A stretch of DNA of 64,000 nt from Blumeriella jaapii (taxonomy: Eukaryota; Ascomycota; Leotiomycetes; Helotiales; Drepanopezizaceae). Position numbers and translations under genes: made by a program. This document shows, piece after piece, positions 34,690-46,999 of the stretch (within the stretch, counting starts at the first letter, position 1; each line of letters begins with the position of its first letter). The notes under the pieces were generated by a model. The model saw only the letters and a list, made by a program, of their open reading frames with translations, was not told the origin of the DNA and searched no databases. The stretch covers positions 620,001 through 684,000 of the forward strand of contig VWND01000014.1 of NCBI GenBank assembly GCA_009599575.1, in the 5' to 3' direction.

Positions 34690-37600
34690 GCCCGTTTTTG
34701 ACCTTTTTACTATTGGCTTCTGCGGAAAAGTAGCGTTTCGCTTATTGTTTAAATTATTTTATTTATTCTGCTTTTTTAAAAAATAGTTCGATAAAATATT
34801 AGTCGAAGTATCGTTTAAACCTACGAACGTTTTAATAACTTTTTCGTCGATAATATTATTAAGCGTCGCCGCGACGAATGCTTTTTACGATTTTTTTTCG
34901 TAAATAATAAATTCCAGCTTTTGAACGTGGTTTTACGCTTTGCAAAAAGCGCTGAAAAATCTTATATTAAAATCGTAAAAATAATCGATTAATTCGTCGT
35001 GATTAAAACCGATTAACGCTTTTGCTTCGCGTAAAATTAATAAATCGGACTACGGTTGTTTACCGACGAATGCTTTTAAAAAAGCTTCGAAGCTTATAAA
35101 AAAAACTATTCTACGAAATAGTTCGGAAATAGTCGTTTGCAATCGAAATTATCGAAAATACTGTAATTGCTTTCGCCGCAATATAAACAGTATTAAATTG
35201 CTTATCGGATTATCGTTTTCGAAATAGTTTTTATATTTTTGCGCCGTATAATTGTTCGAATAAATCAGCATTGCGCCGTCGGTTTTTTGGGTTTTGAATT
35301 TAATAAAAACTTTTTATTTAGTCGAAAAGCTGACAAAGGTTATTTTATTTTTTACTTCGTAGTTTTCGATTTCGTAGTCCGATAAAATAGCTAAGGCTAT
35401 TATTTTAAACGCGCTAAAATACGAAAAAGCTAAGCTTTTTTAAATGGTTTTAATCAGCTTGACGTCGTAGTATAATCGCAGATAAGCTTCGATTATTTCC
35501 GAATTGTATGCGAATACAGGCAGAACGTAGTAATCGAAAATGGCGTCGGTAAGGTTTTCGATTTTTTCTTTTTTTTAAAAATCGGCGATATCGAATTTTA
35601 TAATTGTAATACGATCGGGGCCAGCGAGATTAAAACGATCGGAACGTTAAAATATGCTACGAAGCGGCAGTTTCTAAGGTTCCGGGTAATCAAAGCAACG
35701 AAGTAAAGGCCGGGATGCATTTTGAAAGCTTGTTGAATAAAATTGTAAAATATATTGGCGAAAAAAGCTGTAGGCGCTTTTTGGGTTTTAATTAATCGAA
35801 AATAATATTTATATATAATTATCTTTTTTTTTATAAAATGTAATAATAGCTTGTTTTCTCCGTTATAAAACCTTACGTAATTAACGAATTCGCAGCTTAA
35901 TTTAAATAAACTTTAAAGTATATTTTCGGTCGAAAAGCCAAAAAAATCGGCTTTTAAAAATACTCGTTGCTTCCACTTTTTTACGTTTTAATCGAGTTTT
36001 ATAATCGCGCTAAAAATCTTAGGATTTGTTTTAAAATTTGCGTAGCCCAAATAAGCTTTAGTACGCGCTTAAATAATTTTCGCAATTTTTCGTCGGAATA
36101 TAAATTAATTATTAAAATCAATTTCGAACACGTCGTAATCCGAATTTTTAATAACAGCGAATCGATTAACGAAGCCGATAACGTTAATTCTTTTTGTAAT
36201 TAAATCGTAATACGCCGCGTAATAGCATATATAAAAATAGCAAAACTTGCCGTTTTTTTTAACGTTGACGTTATTTGTAAAAACGAAATTAAAAAATCGA
36301 AGTTTCTTAGCGAAAAAAAGCTCGAATAAAAACGGATCACCGTTTTCAAAAGTTTTTTTTATTTGCTTTAGCGTATTATACTTACAATTTTCCGAAAAAG
36401 GTTTGGTTTAATTTTCGTTCGAAGCAAAAGGAAAAAAGCTAACGAATTTATTTGATTTTTATATAAAAATATTAAAATAAAATTTTTAAATCGTTTCGTC
36501 GTCGAAAGCGAAAGTTTTAAATAAAGTAATTTAATTTTGTGTTTTCTGCGTGATTTTTTCCGCGATAATTTCGATATTTTTTTCTAAGCTTTTTCGGTCG
36601 AATCGCGTAATAATCGAAATTTTAAATGCTTTTATTAAAATCTGAAATATTAGCGGTTCGACGTTTTTAAACGCAGCAAGCGTTTTTGATATTTACGTAT
36701 TTAATTTCGAAAAATCAAATTCAAAATCGTTTAAATCTTTTTTTTTCGAAATACTAAAGTTTTTTAAATTTGATTTTATAAAATCGTCGCGTTTTTTATT
36801 AATTAGCTTAAAGCTTATAACTCGGCGTTGATTTCCGGCTGTTTTTACTCGCGGTGTCTTTTTTGTTAGCGACGCGAATAGTTTTTTTTTCCGAACAAAA
36901 AAAATTTCGAAAATATCGGCGCGTTTTTTTACGTTTTTTGTTTTTATTTTTTCCGAAATCGTTTTTATAAGTATAATAAGCTTTTTGTATTCGAATAGGC
37001 GGTTATTTGCTATTACGCTTTTAATTTCGTTTTTTAATTCGTTTTCGATAATTAAAAATAAAAATCGCTAAATTGTTTTAGCTGTTTTAAAAGTATTAAT
37101 TGCCATCGTATATATTTTTTCGAATTAAATAAAAATAATATTAATTTTTTTATTTTTTTCGTCGTCGTAAATTTAAAATGTCGGAATAGCGTCGTTTTTT
37201 TTTTTCGGTATAAAAATGCCGCATTTAGCGACGCTTAATCTTTTATTTTAAAAAAAAGTCAAATTTAAAGTTTCGCAGCCGATTAAAACATTTTTTAGCA
37301 ATTGTATAGCGTCGTCGACCAGTTTGCAAACAATTGTAAAAAAGCTTATAAATTTGCGAGCTTTTGAATTGTTAATTTTTAAAGCTTGCGCTTTGAAAAT
37401 ATAAGCGTTTAATACTCAAATTTTTTTTTTTGTAAAAGTAATAATTTCGAAAAAGCGAACGAAATGCCGAAGTGAAATAACACCGGTGATTTTATTAAAA
37501 ACGTATTTTTAAATATTTTTTTTTCGTTAATTTAATAAAAAGCGCAGCATTCGGTCTGTTATTTTTTTTTTATTATTTCGAGCTTTTTTTGCTTCGGCGA

Positions 37601-37890
37601 AAGCTTTTAAAACGTTGTCGTAGTTTAGCAGAAATTTATCGTAATTAAAGCTTTTGCGAACGAATTCAGTTTTAACGAAGCTTTCGTAATCGAATAAAAA
37701 TTCGTTAACGTTTTCAGTTATTATATCGAGTTGTTTTATAAAAGTTTTTACGAAAGCTGCTTATTAATTTGGGATAGCGATATTATATGTTTATTTAAAT
37801 TCGGAAAAATTGCGTATAATAATTCCGTTCTAAAATAAATTAAAAATAAGCTTGCTAAGTTTAGCAACGTTTTGCTTAGGAAACGATATA
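34690..37890 (-). pseudogene. A3 ORF3 remnant (unknown function)
   Basis: Minus-strand homologue of A2 28051-31252. Its C-terminal part is in one frame across the place where A2 has an extra base, so the A2 shift is a private mutation. It contains the palindromic unit 36846-36880. Many RIP stops. Function is not recognised. Confidence 0.62.
36846..36880. repeat. 35-bp palindromic unit, A3 copy 4 (in ORF3)
   Basis: Reverse complement of the A2 unit 29060-29094 with a few RIP changes (arms TACTCGCG/CGCGAATA). Confidence 0.78.
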
Positions 37891-38430
37891 ATATCGATAG
37901 GTTTATTAATTAAAAAAGTGTATTATATTTGTTGAAAAATAATTAAAAAAAATACGAAAATTATAAAATATTTGTATTTAAAAGCCACGGGAATCCGCAT
38001 GCTGTTTTTCTAATAAATTATAATTATTTAAGCAGTTATTCGTTTAAAACAACAAAAAAAATAAACAATGCAGAAAGTATTAAATAATAAAATGCATAAA
38101 AAATAGTTTTCGCAAAATATACGAGTAATATAAATATATTAAAAATGCGGCTTAAATATATATAAAACTTTTGTTTTAATAAACAAAAAATACAATTAAA
38201 CAAAGAAAAATATAATAAATATTTCAAATAATATAAAAAAAAGTTTTAAGAATAAATAATATATATAAAATAAAATAATTAAATTATATATAAGCAAAGT
38301 AAAATAAAAACAATAAAATAATATATAATAAAAATAAAAAATAATAAAAAATAAAAATAATAAAACAATTAATAAACAATTTTATATGTATTTTTCTTTT
38401 TTTCGATTATAAATGGAATTACGATTTAAA
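37890..38430 (-). other. A3 AT-rich spacer between pol and ORF3
   Basis: Homologous to A2 27475-28050. No coding signal is seen. Confidence 0.5.
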
Positions 38431-39720
38431 TTATGCTTTTAGCAGCGGAATTATCGCTCGGTCGTTTTTAAACTTTTCCAAAAGTTTTTTTTTTTTTAGA
38501 AATATAATCGTTTTAATCGAAGTCGTCGTCGGAATCGCTGGAATCGGAATCGCTTTTTAATTCAGAATCCAAAGGATAGATTTGCTGATTTTTTTTGTAA
38601 AATCGCTTTAATCGGTTAGCGGCGAACGTTTTTTTCAATTTTGTTTTATCGAATTTCGTAAGCTTATAATAGTTTTTATTCAATTCGGCTTCGTATATTT
38701 CGTAGAATCCGAGCCATTTATAATTAAGCTTAATATCGGCCGATTTGTTAATAACGCGCTGAACGTTGTAAATTAAAACCAGATTTTTTTTTTTAATTAG
38801 CGTTTTTTTTAAAATCTTGGTTTTATTCTAGACTTTTTTAGCTGCTTTTTTATATTTTTTTTTTTTTAAAATTATTTTTTTTATATTTATATCGCGGTAA
38901 TTTAGCTGTTTAAATTTTATTGCTAACAGATCTGCTTTCGTTTTTATTTTAACTACGTTATAAAGCTTTTATATAAGCCATTTTGTTTTCAAAAGCAATC
39001 GAGCGTTTTTGTTATATTAAATAAAAAATAAAATTATTTTAATAAAAACGTATATATATATGCGTATAACAAAAAGCATTTTTAAGAATTTCCGCGATCA
39101 ACGCTTATAGCTTTTTCGAATAGCTTTTAAAAAGCCGTCGAAAATATTCCTATAATTTCGTTTAACAGATCCGTTGCTTTTCGAATTATAAGCTAAGATT
39201 TAAATACGCTAAATGTTATATTTTTTTGTAAAAGTCTCGACAACGCTTTTGTTTTCGGATTTATTATCGACGTTTAATTTGTTAAATAAACCGTATCGAT
39301 ATACAACGTTTTTCTAAAAAAAAATTGTTATAATTTCGAAAATAACGTTTCGAAAAGATTTTTTTTTAAATTATTTAAATAAATCGTCGATAGCGAATAT
39401 AAAATATATATAACCGCGGTCGGTCGTCGGTACGCGTATAACGTCGAAATTGATTTTTTTTTAAATTTTAAAAAACCACGTCGGATATAATAGGTTTTTT
39501 TTTCGGCTAAGCTTTCGTTTTTAGTAAAAAATACAGCTTTTAACGAAAGCTTTGCAGTTTTCGAAGCATTTTTTCTATTAAAAATCGTTTTTAATTCGGT
39601 GATAAATAGCTTTAGCTTTTTTATAAAATATTTTTTCGTAAGCTTTTTTTATAATTTAAAACTTATCGGTTTTATTATTTATTATTAAGCGTTTTTAATA
39701 TATATTATTTTTTATTTTAT
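38430..39720 (-). pseudogene. A3 integrase remnant
   Basis: Minus-strand homologue of the A2 integrase, with the acidic Asp/Ser tail near 38,510-38,560 and the CX2C region near 39,540. It carries RIP stops. Confidence 0.75.
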
Positions 39721-39916
39721 ATAACTTTCTATCGGCTAAAATATAATCGAAAGCTTAATTTTTAAATAATTTAAATTGATAATTTAATACGCTAAATGGT
39801 TTGGATAAAATAATTAAATAATATGCGATTAAATAAAAATCGTCGGTTTCGTAGTTATCGATCAAAGATTTATTTTCGTCGCTAATCGGCTTATCTCGAT
39901 CGTTTTCGGTTAAATC

Positions 39917-39951
39917 CATTCGCGATGCTAGCCGAAATAATAACGCGAATG
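39917..39951. repeat. 35-bp palindromic unit, A3 copy 3
   Basis: Perfect arms CATTCGCG/CGCGAATG. Confidence 0.88.
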
Positions 39952-39979
39952 CTTTTTCGGCCCGAAAATCGGTGTTTTT

Positions 39980-40014
39980 TATTCGCGGTGCTAGCCGAAA
40001 TAGCAACGCGAATG
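39980..40014. repeat. 35-bp palindromic unit, A3 copy 2
   Basis: Arms TATTCGCG/CGCGAATG, 63 bp from the neighbouring unit. Confidence 0.86.
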
Positions 40015-40079
40015 GTTTTGGCTTTATAAAATCTAAAGCGCAAATAGCGAAGCAGCCGATTTCGTTAGCGATTTATTCG

Positions 40080-41560
40080 TCGATATTTTATTCGTTTTAT
40101 TTAGCGAAATCAAACGAATAAAAACGTTTTCGTTTAAAAAGGCCGTTTGCCGCTGTATTAATTATTTTTTTAATATATTTAATTTCGAAATTTATAAATC
40201 GTATCCAAGCTATTTAATTAATAACGAATGCTTTTGACAGATTATTAGCTTTTTTATTTAATTAGTCGATAAAGACTTTTGCGTTCGTTTTTAAAATAAA
40301 ATATACGTCGTATAATTCGCTTTTTATTTTTTTTATTGTTTTAAAAGCGCCTCGATATTTTCGTTTGATAGCATCGTAGCGTATTTCCGCGAAAGATTAT
40401 AAGCCGCTTTCGAATCGTAAAAAATGTCGTTTTTTATTTTTATCGATTTATTGCAATACAGCTTTTTAACCGAAAATATTAGCGTCGATAATCAAAATGA
40501 TTTCTTTTGCGTTTAAGTTGTAATCGATCCGTATAAGCGATAAAGCCGATAAAAAGTCGTTTTTAAAAACTTTTATAGCTTTGCTTTGCTTTTTTTCCCA
40601 AACGAAATCGATTTTTTTTTTTATCGTAGCGTAAATGGATGCAGCTTTTTAAAAGAAATTTTTAATTTAATTGCGGTAGTAAATCACAACGCTAATAAAA
40701 GCTTTAGCTTCGATAATATTCTTATATTTTTCCTATTCGTAAATCTTTTTAATTTTTTTTCGTTAAAAATGGCGGCCAGCGCTGTTAATTATATAACCAA
40801 CGATATTTATTTCGGGCATACAAAATTTTAATCGAAAGCCAATAATAATTTTAGCTTTTTCGAAGCAAATCATAACTTTGTCGATATTTTAAATATATTT
40901 TATTATATAACGTCGAATTTTAGAAAAAATCTTTTTATTATTATAATATAATCTGAGGCCTTTTATTCCGACGTTGTTAACGTAAAAAAAAGCAATATTA
41001 AAAATGCAAATTATAAAAACTTTGTATACGATTTTTACGAATTATACGACTGAATTAATGGCTCTTATAAATATTCTGGTTATACGTAGCAAACCGATTA
41101 AAATTTAAATTGCTATTATATTTCGAAATCGTAAATTAAATATTAAATAATCGTAGTTTAAAAACAAATCGAAAAAAAAAGCGATCGTTAGTTTTGCGAA
41201 TTCGTTTGAAAATTAATCGACGTTGAATAATATATTAGCGTTTCGTATCGTCATTTTGTTTATTTCGACGATTGCGGTAATAAATTTATAAATGCTTTTT
41301 TTTTTTTTCGCAACGATAAATTATTTATTTTTATATAGGCCGTAGCAGAATTCGAAAATTTTTTGCTTAATTCGTTTTTTTAGCATTTCGATTATTTTAT
41401 TTTAAAAAGCTTTAAAAACTGAAAAGGTCTTTTTTTGCCAGGCTTCGTAAAGCACGGTTTTAATATCGATATAAAGCGTAACGTTAAAGCTGAATTAATT
41501 TATTTCGGTGAAATCGAAAGCTATAATCTTTTTTCGATTGCGTAAAACTTCGTATAAAAT
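40080..41560 (-). pseudogene. A3 reverse transcriptase and RNase H remnant
   Basis: Minus-strand homologue of A2 24390-25860. The active site at 40973-40984 reads Y-V-N-N, so both catalytic aspartate codons have become asparagine codons. In A1 and A2 only the first is lost. Confidence 0.82.
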
Positions 41561-41926
41561 TTTTTTTTTTTTTAGCAAAAGCTGGGTTCCGATCGTTAAA
41601 TTATTAAATTGTTTTTTTGTAAATCGGCTGCTAAATAATAAATTAAAAAATCGGCCGGTAATAAATCCTTCGAATTCGCTAATAATTAATTAAAATAATT
41701 TTGTTGCTTCGTTTTTTTCGAACCAATCGTTTATTTTTTCGGAAATATTTTCACCGGATTCGCCAAAATTTACAAATCGTATTTTATCAGCTTTGCGCTT
41801 GTAAAAAATGCTAATATTTATACAAAAAGATAGGATATATGAATCGGATTTGTTTAATACGAAAACGAAATCTTCGGAACTTTTATTTCCGAGTTAATAG
41901 CCAAAAATATTAATATTAGCTAATTT

Positions 41927-41961
41927 CATTCGCGATGCTATTTCGATTAGTAACGTAAATG
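41927..41961. repeat. 35-bp palindromic unit, A3 copy 1
   Basis: CATTCGCG at one end and CGTAAATG (RIP-mutated CGCGAATG) at the other. Between protease and RT, as in A2 and A1. Confidence 0.8.
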
Positions 41962-42119
41962 CTTTTAGCCGAGTATTTTCCAGGTTTTGTAATTCAGCGT
42001 TTGTTTTAGAATTAAAGCCGGCTATTTGTTTTTCGATAAAACGTCGACTAAAAAAACCTTATCGCCGACGACGGTAATTTAATTTTAAAAAAACCGGTTT
42101 CAGTTTCAGAAAAAAGCTT

Positions 42120-42460
42120 TTATTTGGCCGTTTTCGATGTATTTAAAACTGACGAGATTTTCTAAGATTTAAAGCATTTTAAAAATAATAAAATAAAAGC
42201 ATTTTTTTATTATTAAAAAATTTTTATAAATAATAATATTTTCAACGTCGATTTTAATATTTCGTATAATTTTATTAAATTCAATCGTGTTTTTATTAAC
42301 GATAATATAAATTATTCGCTTATCGGTGATAATCGGAATATTATTAACTTCGGCTGTTTTTTGGTTTATGCAATTAACTTCGGCTTTATTATCGAATAAA
42401 GCGAGAGCGGTCGTACTTTTTTTAAGTATAGTTTTTATTTTTAATGCTTTTATAACTGTA
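42120..42460 (-). pseudogene. A3 aspartic protease remnant
   Basis: Homologous to A1 19873-20196 on the minus strand, with the same AEINCI-type block near 42,370-42,400. Broken by stops. Confidence 0.68.
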
Positions 42461-43279
42461 TAAAAGCAGTTTCGTCGTTTTAATTTCTAAGTTTTTATAA
42501 CGAAAGCCAAAAGGCTGATTTTTTTCGAAGATTTCTTTTTATCGGCTAAATTAACTGCGATATTATAAATTTCTTTCTGGTTTTTTTTCAATTCAAAATC
42601 GTTTTTTTCTCGGATAATTTTAACTTTTTCGTTTTTTTTTAGCGCAAAGATTTATTTATTAATAATTTTGTCGAATATTTTTTTTATATTAAATAAATCG
42701 CTGAATTTTAATTTAATTTTTTATTTTATAATCTTTTTAATAGCTTCGTCGATTGCTTCGGAGCTAATATATTTATCGATTTATTTTTCGCTTCGTATTA
42801 ATAATAAGCGTTTAAAAATTAATACTTTTTAAATAATTTAAACTGGAATATCGGTATCGATATCTTTTATATCGTCGTTAATTTTTTCTATTATAAGCGT
42901 TTTTCTAATGGTTTTATCGGTTTTTTTTCGAATTTCAAAATCTTTTTTTTTTTTAATTCTAACGTTTTTTTTTATATTAACTGATTTAGCGAATAGAACA
43001 AAAGCATTTTGTTTCCTTATAATTCGCTAATTTAATTGTACAGCCATAATATCTGCAGATGCGATATTTATATTAGCAATATATGTATTTGTTTTTTATT
43101 TATATATTTAAATTTCATTTACGCTTAAGATAAAAGATTTCTTTTTAATTAATACGTTTTCTGGAATGTTTTCTTTTTTACCGGTAAAAATCGTTTTGCA
43201 TTTTTTCTGTTTTTTAAATAATCGTTTTATTTCGTACCTTTTATTTTCAAGCGAATAATATTTAATCAGCTTTGATTTT

Positions 43280-44533
43280 CAGCTTTGTTAAAAAAGCTTA
43301 TTTCTGCTTCCGTCGGTCCGAAGCAAATCGCTCCGTATTTATTAATATAGCAAATATTATTATTTATATAAAAATTAAATGCTTTGCATTTAAAGCGAAT
43401 ATAAAATTTTTCGCAGTAAATTTTTTTGTTATTACAAAACTTATATTTAAAGCCACGGAGTCTCTTTTAATAATTACTTTTATTATTTTAATAGCCGCGA
43501 TTTTGGTTTTCGCGTTGGTTTTCTTTTTTTTTTTGATAATCGTTATTGTAATTAATATTTCGCTGATTTTGATCGCTAGCATAAAAAGGTTGCTATTAGG
43601 CAGCTATTATTTTTACGATAGCTTAGCGAAGCTGATCGCTTCGCGCATTTTAAAAAAAGTAATTGTTATAAAAGCTATTTTGATCGTTTTTATTATCCGA
43701 ATTGACGTAAAAGAGTTTTTTTTGTTATTATATAAAACTTTCGACTTTGCTTTAAAACTTTTGAATTTTAATATCGGTAAATTTTGATACGAGAATTTCG
43801 ATATTTTTGTCAAGCTTTTTTAAATTAATAAACTTTGCAAAACGATTAAATAATATAATAACTAGTTATTTTTTAGCGATTTCGGTAACTTTTAATAGCT
43901 AGGTATATTTTTGCATTAAAGCTTTTACGTTTTTTTATAAATAAGAAAAAGAGATTTTTTTTAATTTATGGCTTCGATAATACGTTCGCTTTGATTTTGT
44001 TTAAAAACGAATTTCACAAATTTAAAATACTAATCGAAAGTTTCAAAGTTTTATTTATCGATTTTAAAATGCTTAATGGTCTTGTTGCGAATGCTAATTG
44101 AAAAGCTAAATAAAAACAGTTTTTTCTGCTTAATTTCGCTTAAAACCTTTTTATTAACGAAAACGTTAAAAACTTTCGTATAAGTACGATAATAAGCCTT
44201 AAGTTCCTTGGCTTAGCGAATTATTATAACAAACTATTTAAAAAAAGCGATAGTATCGCGAATTTGCTAGCGATCGTAATTTCGGAATTCCGATTTTAAA
44301 GCTTTAACTAACTTACGCCAATTTCGAGCCCTAATAGCCTTTCATTTATTCATCGATTTGATAATATCCTTAGTAATTAGGTCATAGTAGCGAAAAAGTT
44401 TATCGAATATTTCAGTCTCAAAAACTTCGAAATCCTTACAAGTTTTTTTATATTTCTCGATAAAATCGGTAATATTAGCGCTACTAAATAAAAGTGCACC
44501 AGAGGAACCAGGAAAAAGCATGCGGCTTCGCAT
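43280..44533 (-). pseudogene. A3 gag remnant
   Basis: The start block 44342-44533 (SGALLFSSANITDFIEKYKK, then FDKLFRYYD) is open. The rest degrades leftward. The long open frame on the opposite strand at 43272-43787 is an antisense shadow of the isoleucine/asparagine-rich linker. Confidence 0.75.
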
Positions 44534-45285
44534 AAGAAAACGAAAAGCGTCGTTATCTATAGTATTAGTAAAAGTGTTGATAAGATTCGAATTAAATAAA
44601 TAAGTATTTTCTAAAATTACAAATTAAGAATTTTTAATATAAAAGAAATCGTTTTTAATAAAAAAGCTATTAAAAAAGTTTTTGTATTTTCTAAAGGAAT
44701 TAAATAAAATAAAATTGCGTCCAGACATTTGGGTAATATATTAAAAAACTTGTTTTTTAATAAGTTGATTAGATTAATATAATATTGCTATATAATCTAC
44801 GGTTTCGATATTCCGTAGCTTAAGCTAATGTACGTACAGCCATCTTTTTACTACTTTTAATAAAAAGCCGCAAATTGTAATTGCTATAATCACAAAGCGT
44901 AAAATCAGAAGATTAAGTTTTCGCCAAGCGTTTAACCAAAAAAAATTTAATTCAGAAAAGCCGAGCGCAGCGGTCGAAGCGTATAAACCAATATTCGATT
45001 TGTTATTTTTAAACAAAAAAGCGATTTTCGAGCTTTAAACTTCGCACGGTTTAAGATTGCCTGACCGTAATTTTAAACGTTTCTAAAATATATTGCACTT
45101 TTGTAATTTAATAACTGTGCGCAAAATAAAAAAAGCTATTAAAAGTCTTTTATATAATGCAGCTGCGAATAATACCATATAAGAAGTCTTTTAAACCGTA
45201 ATAGCGAAATATCGAAATCGATTTTAATTATAAATTTAAAAAATGCATCGGCGAATATATAAGAACAAAACACCGAAGTTTAAAT

Positions 45286-45302
45286 CCTTGCGTAAATCAC
45301 CA
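45286..45302 (-). other. A3 primer-binding site
   Basis: Minus strand TGGTGATTTACGCAAGG, two bases inside the 5' LTR. The least mutated copy in the window. A TGG start matches a tRNA CCA end; the tRNA is not identified. Confidence 0.5.
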
Positions 45303-45304
45303 AA

Positions 45305-45571
45305 TATAAAAATAAATAAAAAAACCAGATTAATACGGCCACATATCGGTAGGTAAAATAATCTAGGAAATCCCTAAAAAAGACTGAAAAAAGAAAAAGA
45401 AAAATAAATGAAAATATAAATTAAACTGCGTGCCTATAGTATTATCTAAAGGAGTGCCTTGCTTTTATACCTGTTAAAAGTAGTTAATAGCAGGGGGTCT
45501 CGGAGGGGTCTATGCCTCGACCATAGCTAAAACTACCAACTCCTATCAATACAAGATATCACCGTTTTACA
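45305..45571 (-). repeat. A3 5' LTR (267 bp)
   Basis: Plus strand starts TATAAAAATAAA and ends CCGTTTTACA. Moderately RIP-mutated. Confidence 0.95.
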
Positions 45572-46436
45572 TTATAACGACTTTTTTTTAAAAAAACGTT
45601 GTATATCGATACGGTTTATTTAGCAAATTAAACGTCGATAATAAATTCGAAAATAAAAACGTTATCGAAACTTTCACAAAAAAATACGATATTTAACGTA
45701 TTCAAATTTCAGCTTATAATTCGAAAAGCAACGGATCGGTTAAACGAAATTATAAAAATATTTTCGACGGCTTTTTAAAAGCTATTCGAAAAAGCTATAA
45801 GCGTTAATCGCGAAAATTCTTAGAAATGCTTTTTATTATACGTATATATATATACGCTTTTATTAAAATAATTTTATTTTTTATTTAATACGGCAAAAAC
45901 GCTCGACTGCTTTTAAAAACAAAATGGCTTGTATAAAAGCTTTATAATATAATTAAAATAAAAACGAAAGCAGATTTATTAGTAATAAAATTTAAACAAT
46001 TAAATTACCGCGATATAAATATAAAAAAAATAATTTAAAAAAAAAAAAAATATAAAAAAGCAATTAAAAAAGTCTGAAACAAAATTAAAATTCTAAAAAA
46101 AACGCTAATTAAAAAAAAAATTTGGTTTTGGTTTACGACGTTTAGCGCGCTATTAACAAATCGGCCGATACTAAACTTAATTATAAATAGCTCGAATCTT
46201 ACGAGATATGCGAAGCCGAATTAAATAAAAGCTATTACAAATTTACGAAATTTAATAAAACAAAACTAAAAAAAAACGTTCGCCGCCAACCGGTTAAAGC
46301 GATTTTACAAAAAAAACCAGCAAATTTACTTTTTGAATTCTAAATTAAATAGCGATTCCGACTTTAGCGATTCCGACGACGATTCCGACCAAAGCGATTA
46401 TATTTTTAAAAAAAAAACTTTTGAAAAAGTTTAAAA
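45572..46436 (+). pseudogene. A1 integrase remnant, C-terminal part
   Basis: Continues the A1 integrase after A3. It ends in the same Asp/Ser-rich acidic tail as A2, followed by the AT-rich spacer to about 47,000. Confidence 0.75.
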
Positions 46437-46999
46437 ACAACCGGACGATAACCCCGCTGCTAAAAGCACAATTTAAATCGTAATTCCATTTATAACCGAA
46501 AAAAAAAAAAATGTATACAAAATTGTTTATTAATTGTTTTACTGTTTTTATTATTTATTGTTTTCTTTTTTATTATATATTATTTTATTATTTTTGCTTT
46601 GTTTTGCTTATATACAATTTAATTAATCTGTTTATTTTTAAAACCTTTTTTTATATTATTTAAAATATCTATTATACTTTTCTTTGTTTAATTGTATTTT
46701 TATTTATTAAAACAAAAAGCTTTATATATATTTAAATCGTATATTTAATATATTTATATTGCTCGCATATTTTACGAAAACTATTTTTTATAAATTTTAT
46801 TATTTTTTACTTTTTGTATTATTTACTTTTTTCGTTGTTTTGAACGGATAGCTATCTAAACAATTATAATTTATTAAAAAAACAGCATGCGGATTCCCGT
46901 AATTTTTAGATATAAATATTTTATAATTTTCGTATTTTTTTTCAATTATTTTTTAATAAATACAACACACTTTTTTAATTAATAAACCCATCGATATTA

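Larger units (their letters stand above)
34275..45571 (-). mobile_element. Element A3: complete 11,297-bp family A copy, minus strand, nested in A1
   Basis: LTRs 34275-34541 (3') and 45305-45571 (5'), each 267 bp. The flanking TSD is CTAT at 34271-34274 and TTAT at 45572-45575, identical but for one C-to-T change. Exactly the same length as A2. It interrupts the integrase of A1. Its gene order on the minus strand matches A2 throughout. Confidence 0.96.

Noticed and set aside
43272..43787. Long plus-strand open frame (171 codons) rich in Ile/Phe, looking like a membrane protein
   Set aside because: It is antisense to the Lys/Asn/Ile-rich gag linker of A3. AT-rich RIP DNA gives long Phe/Leu/Ile frames on the antisense side. 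The homologous strand frames in A1 and A2 (18514-18768, 22154-22438) are likewise shadows.
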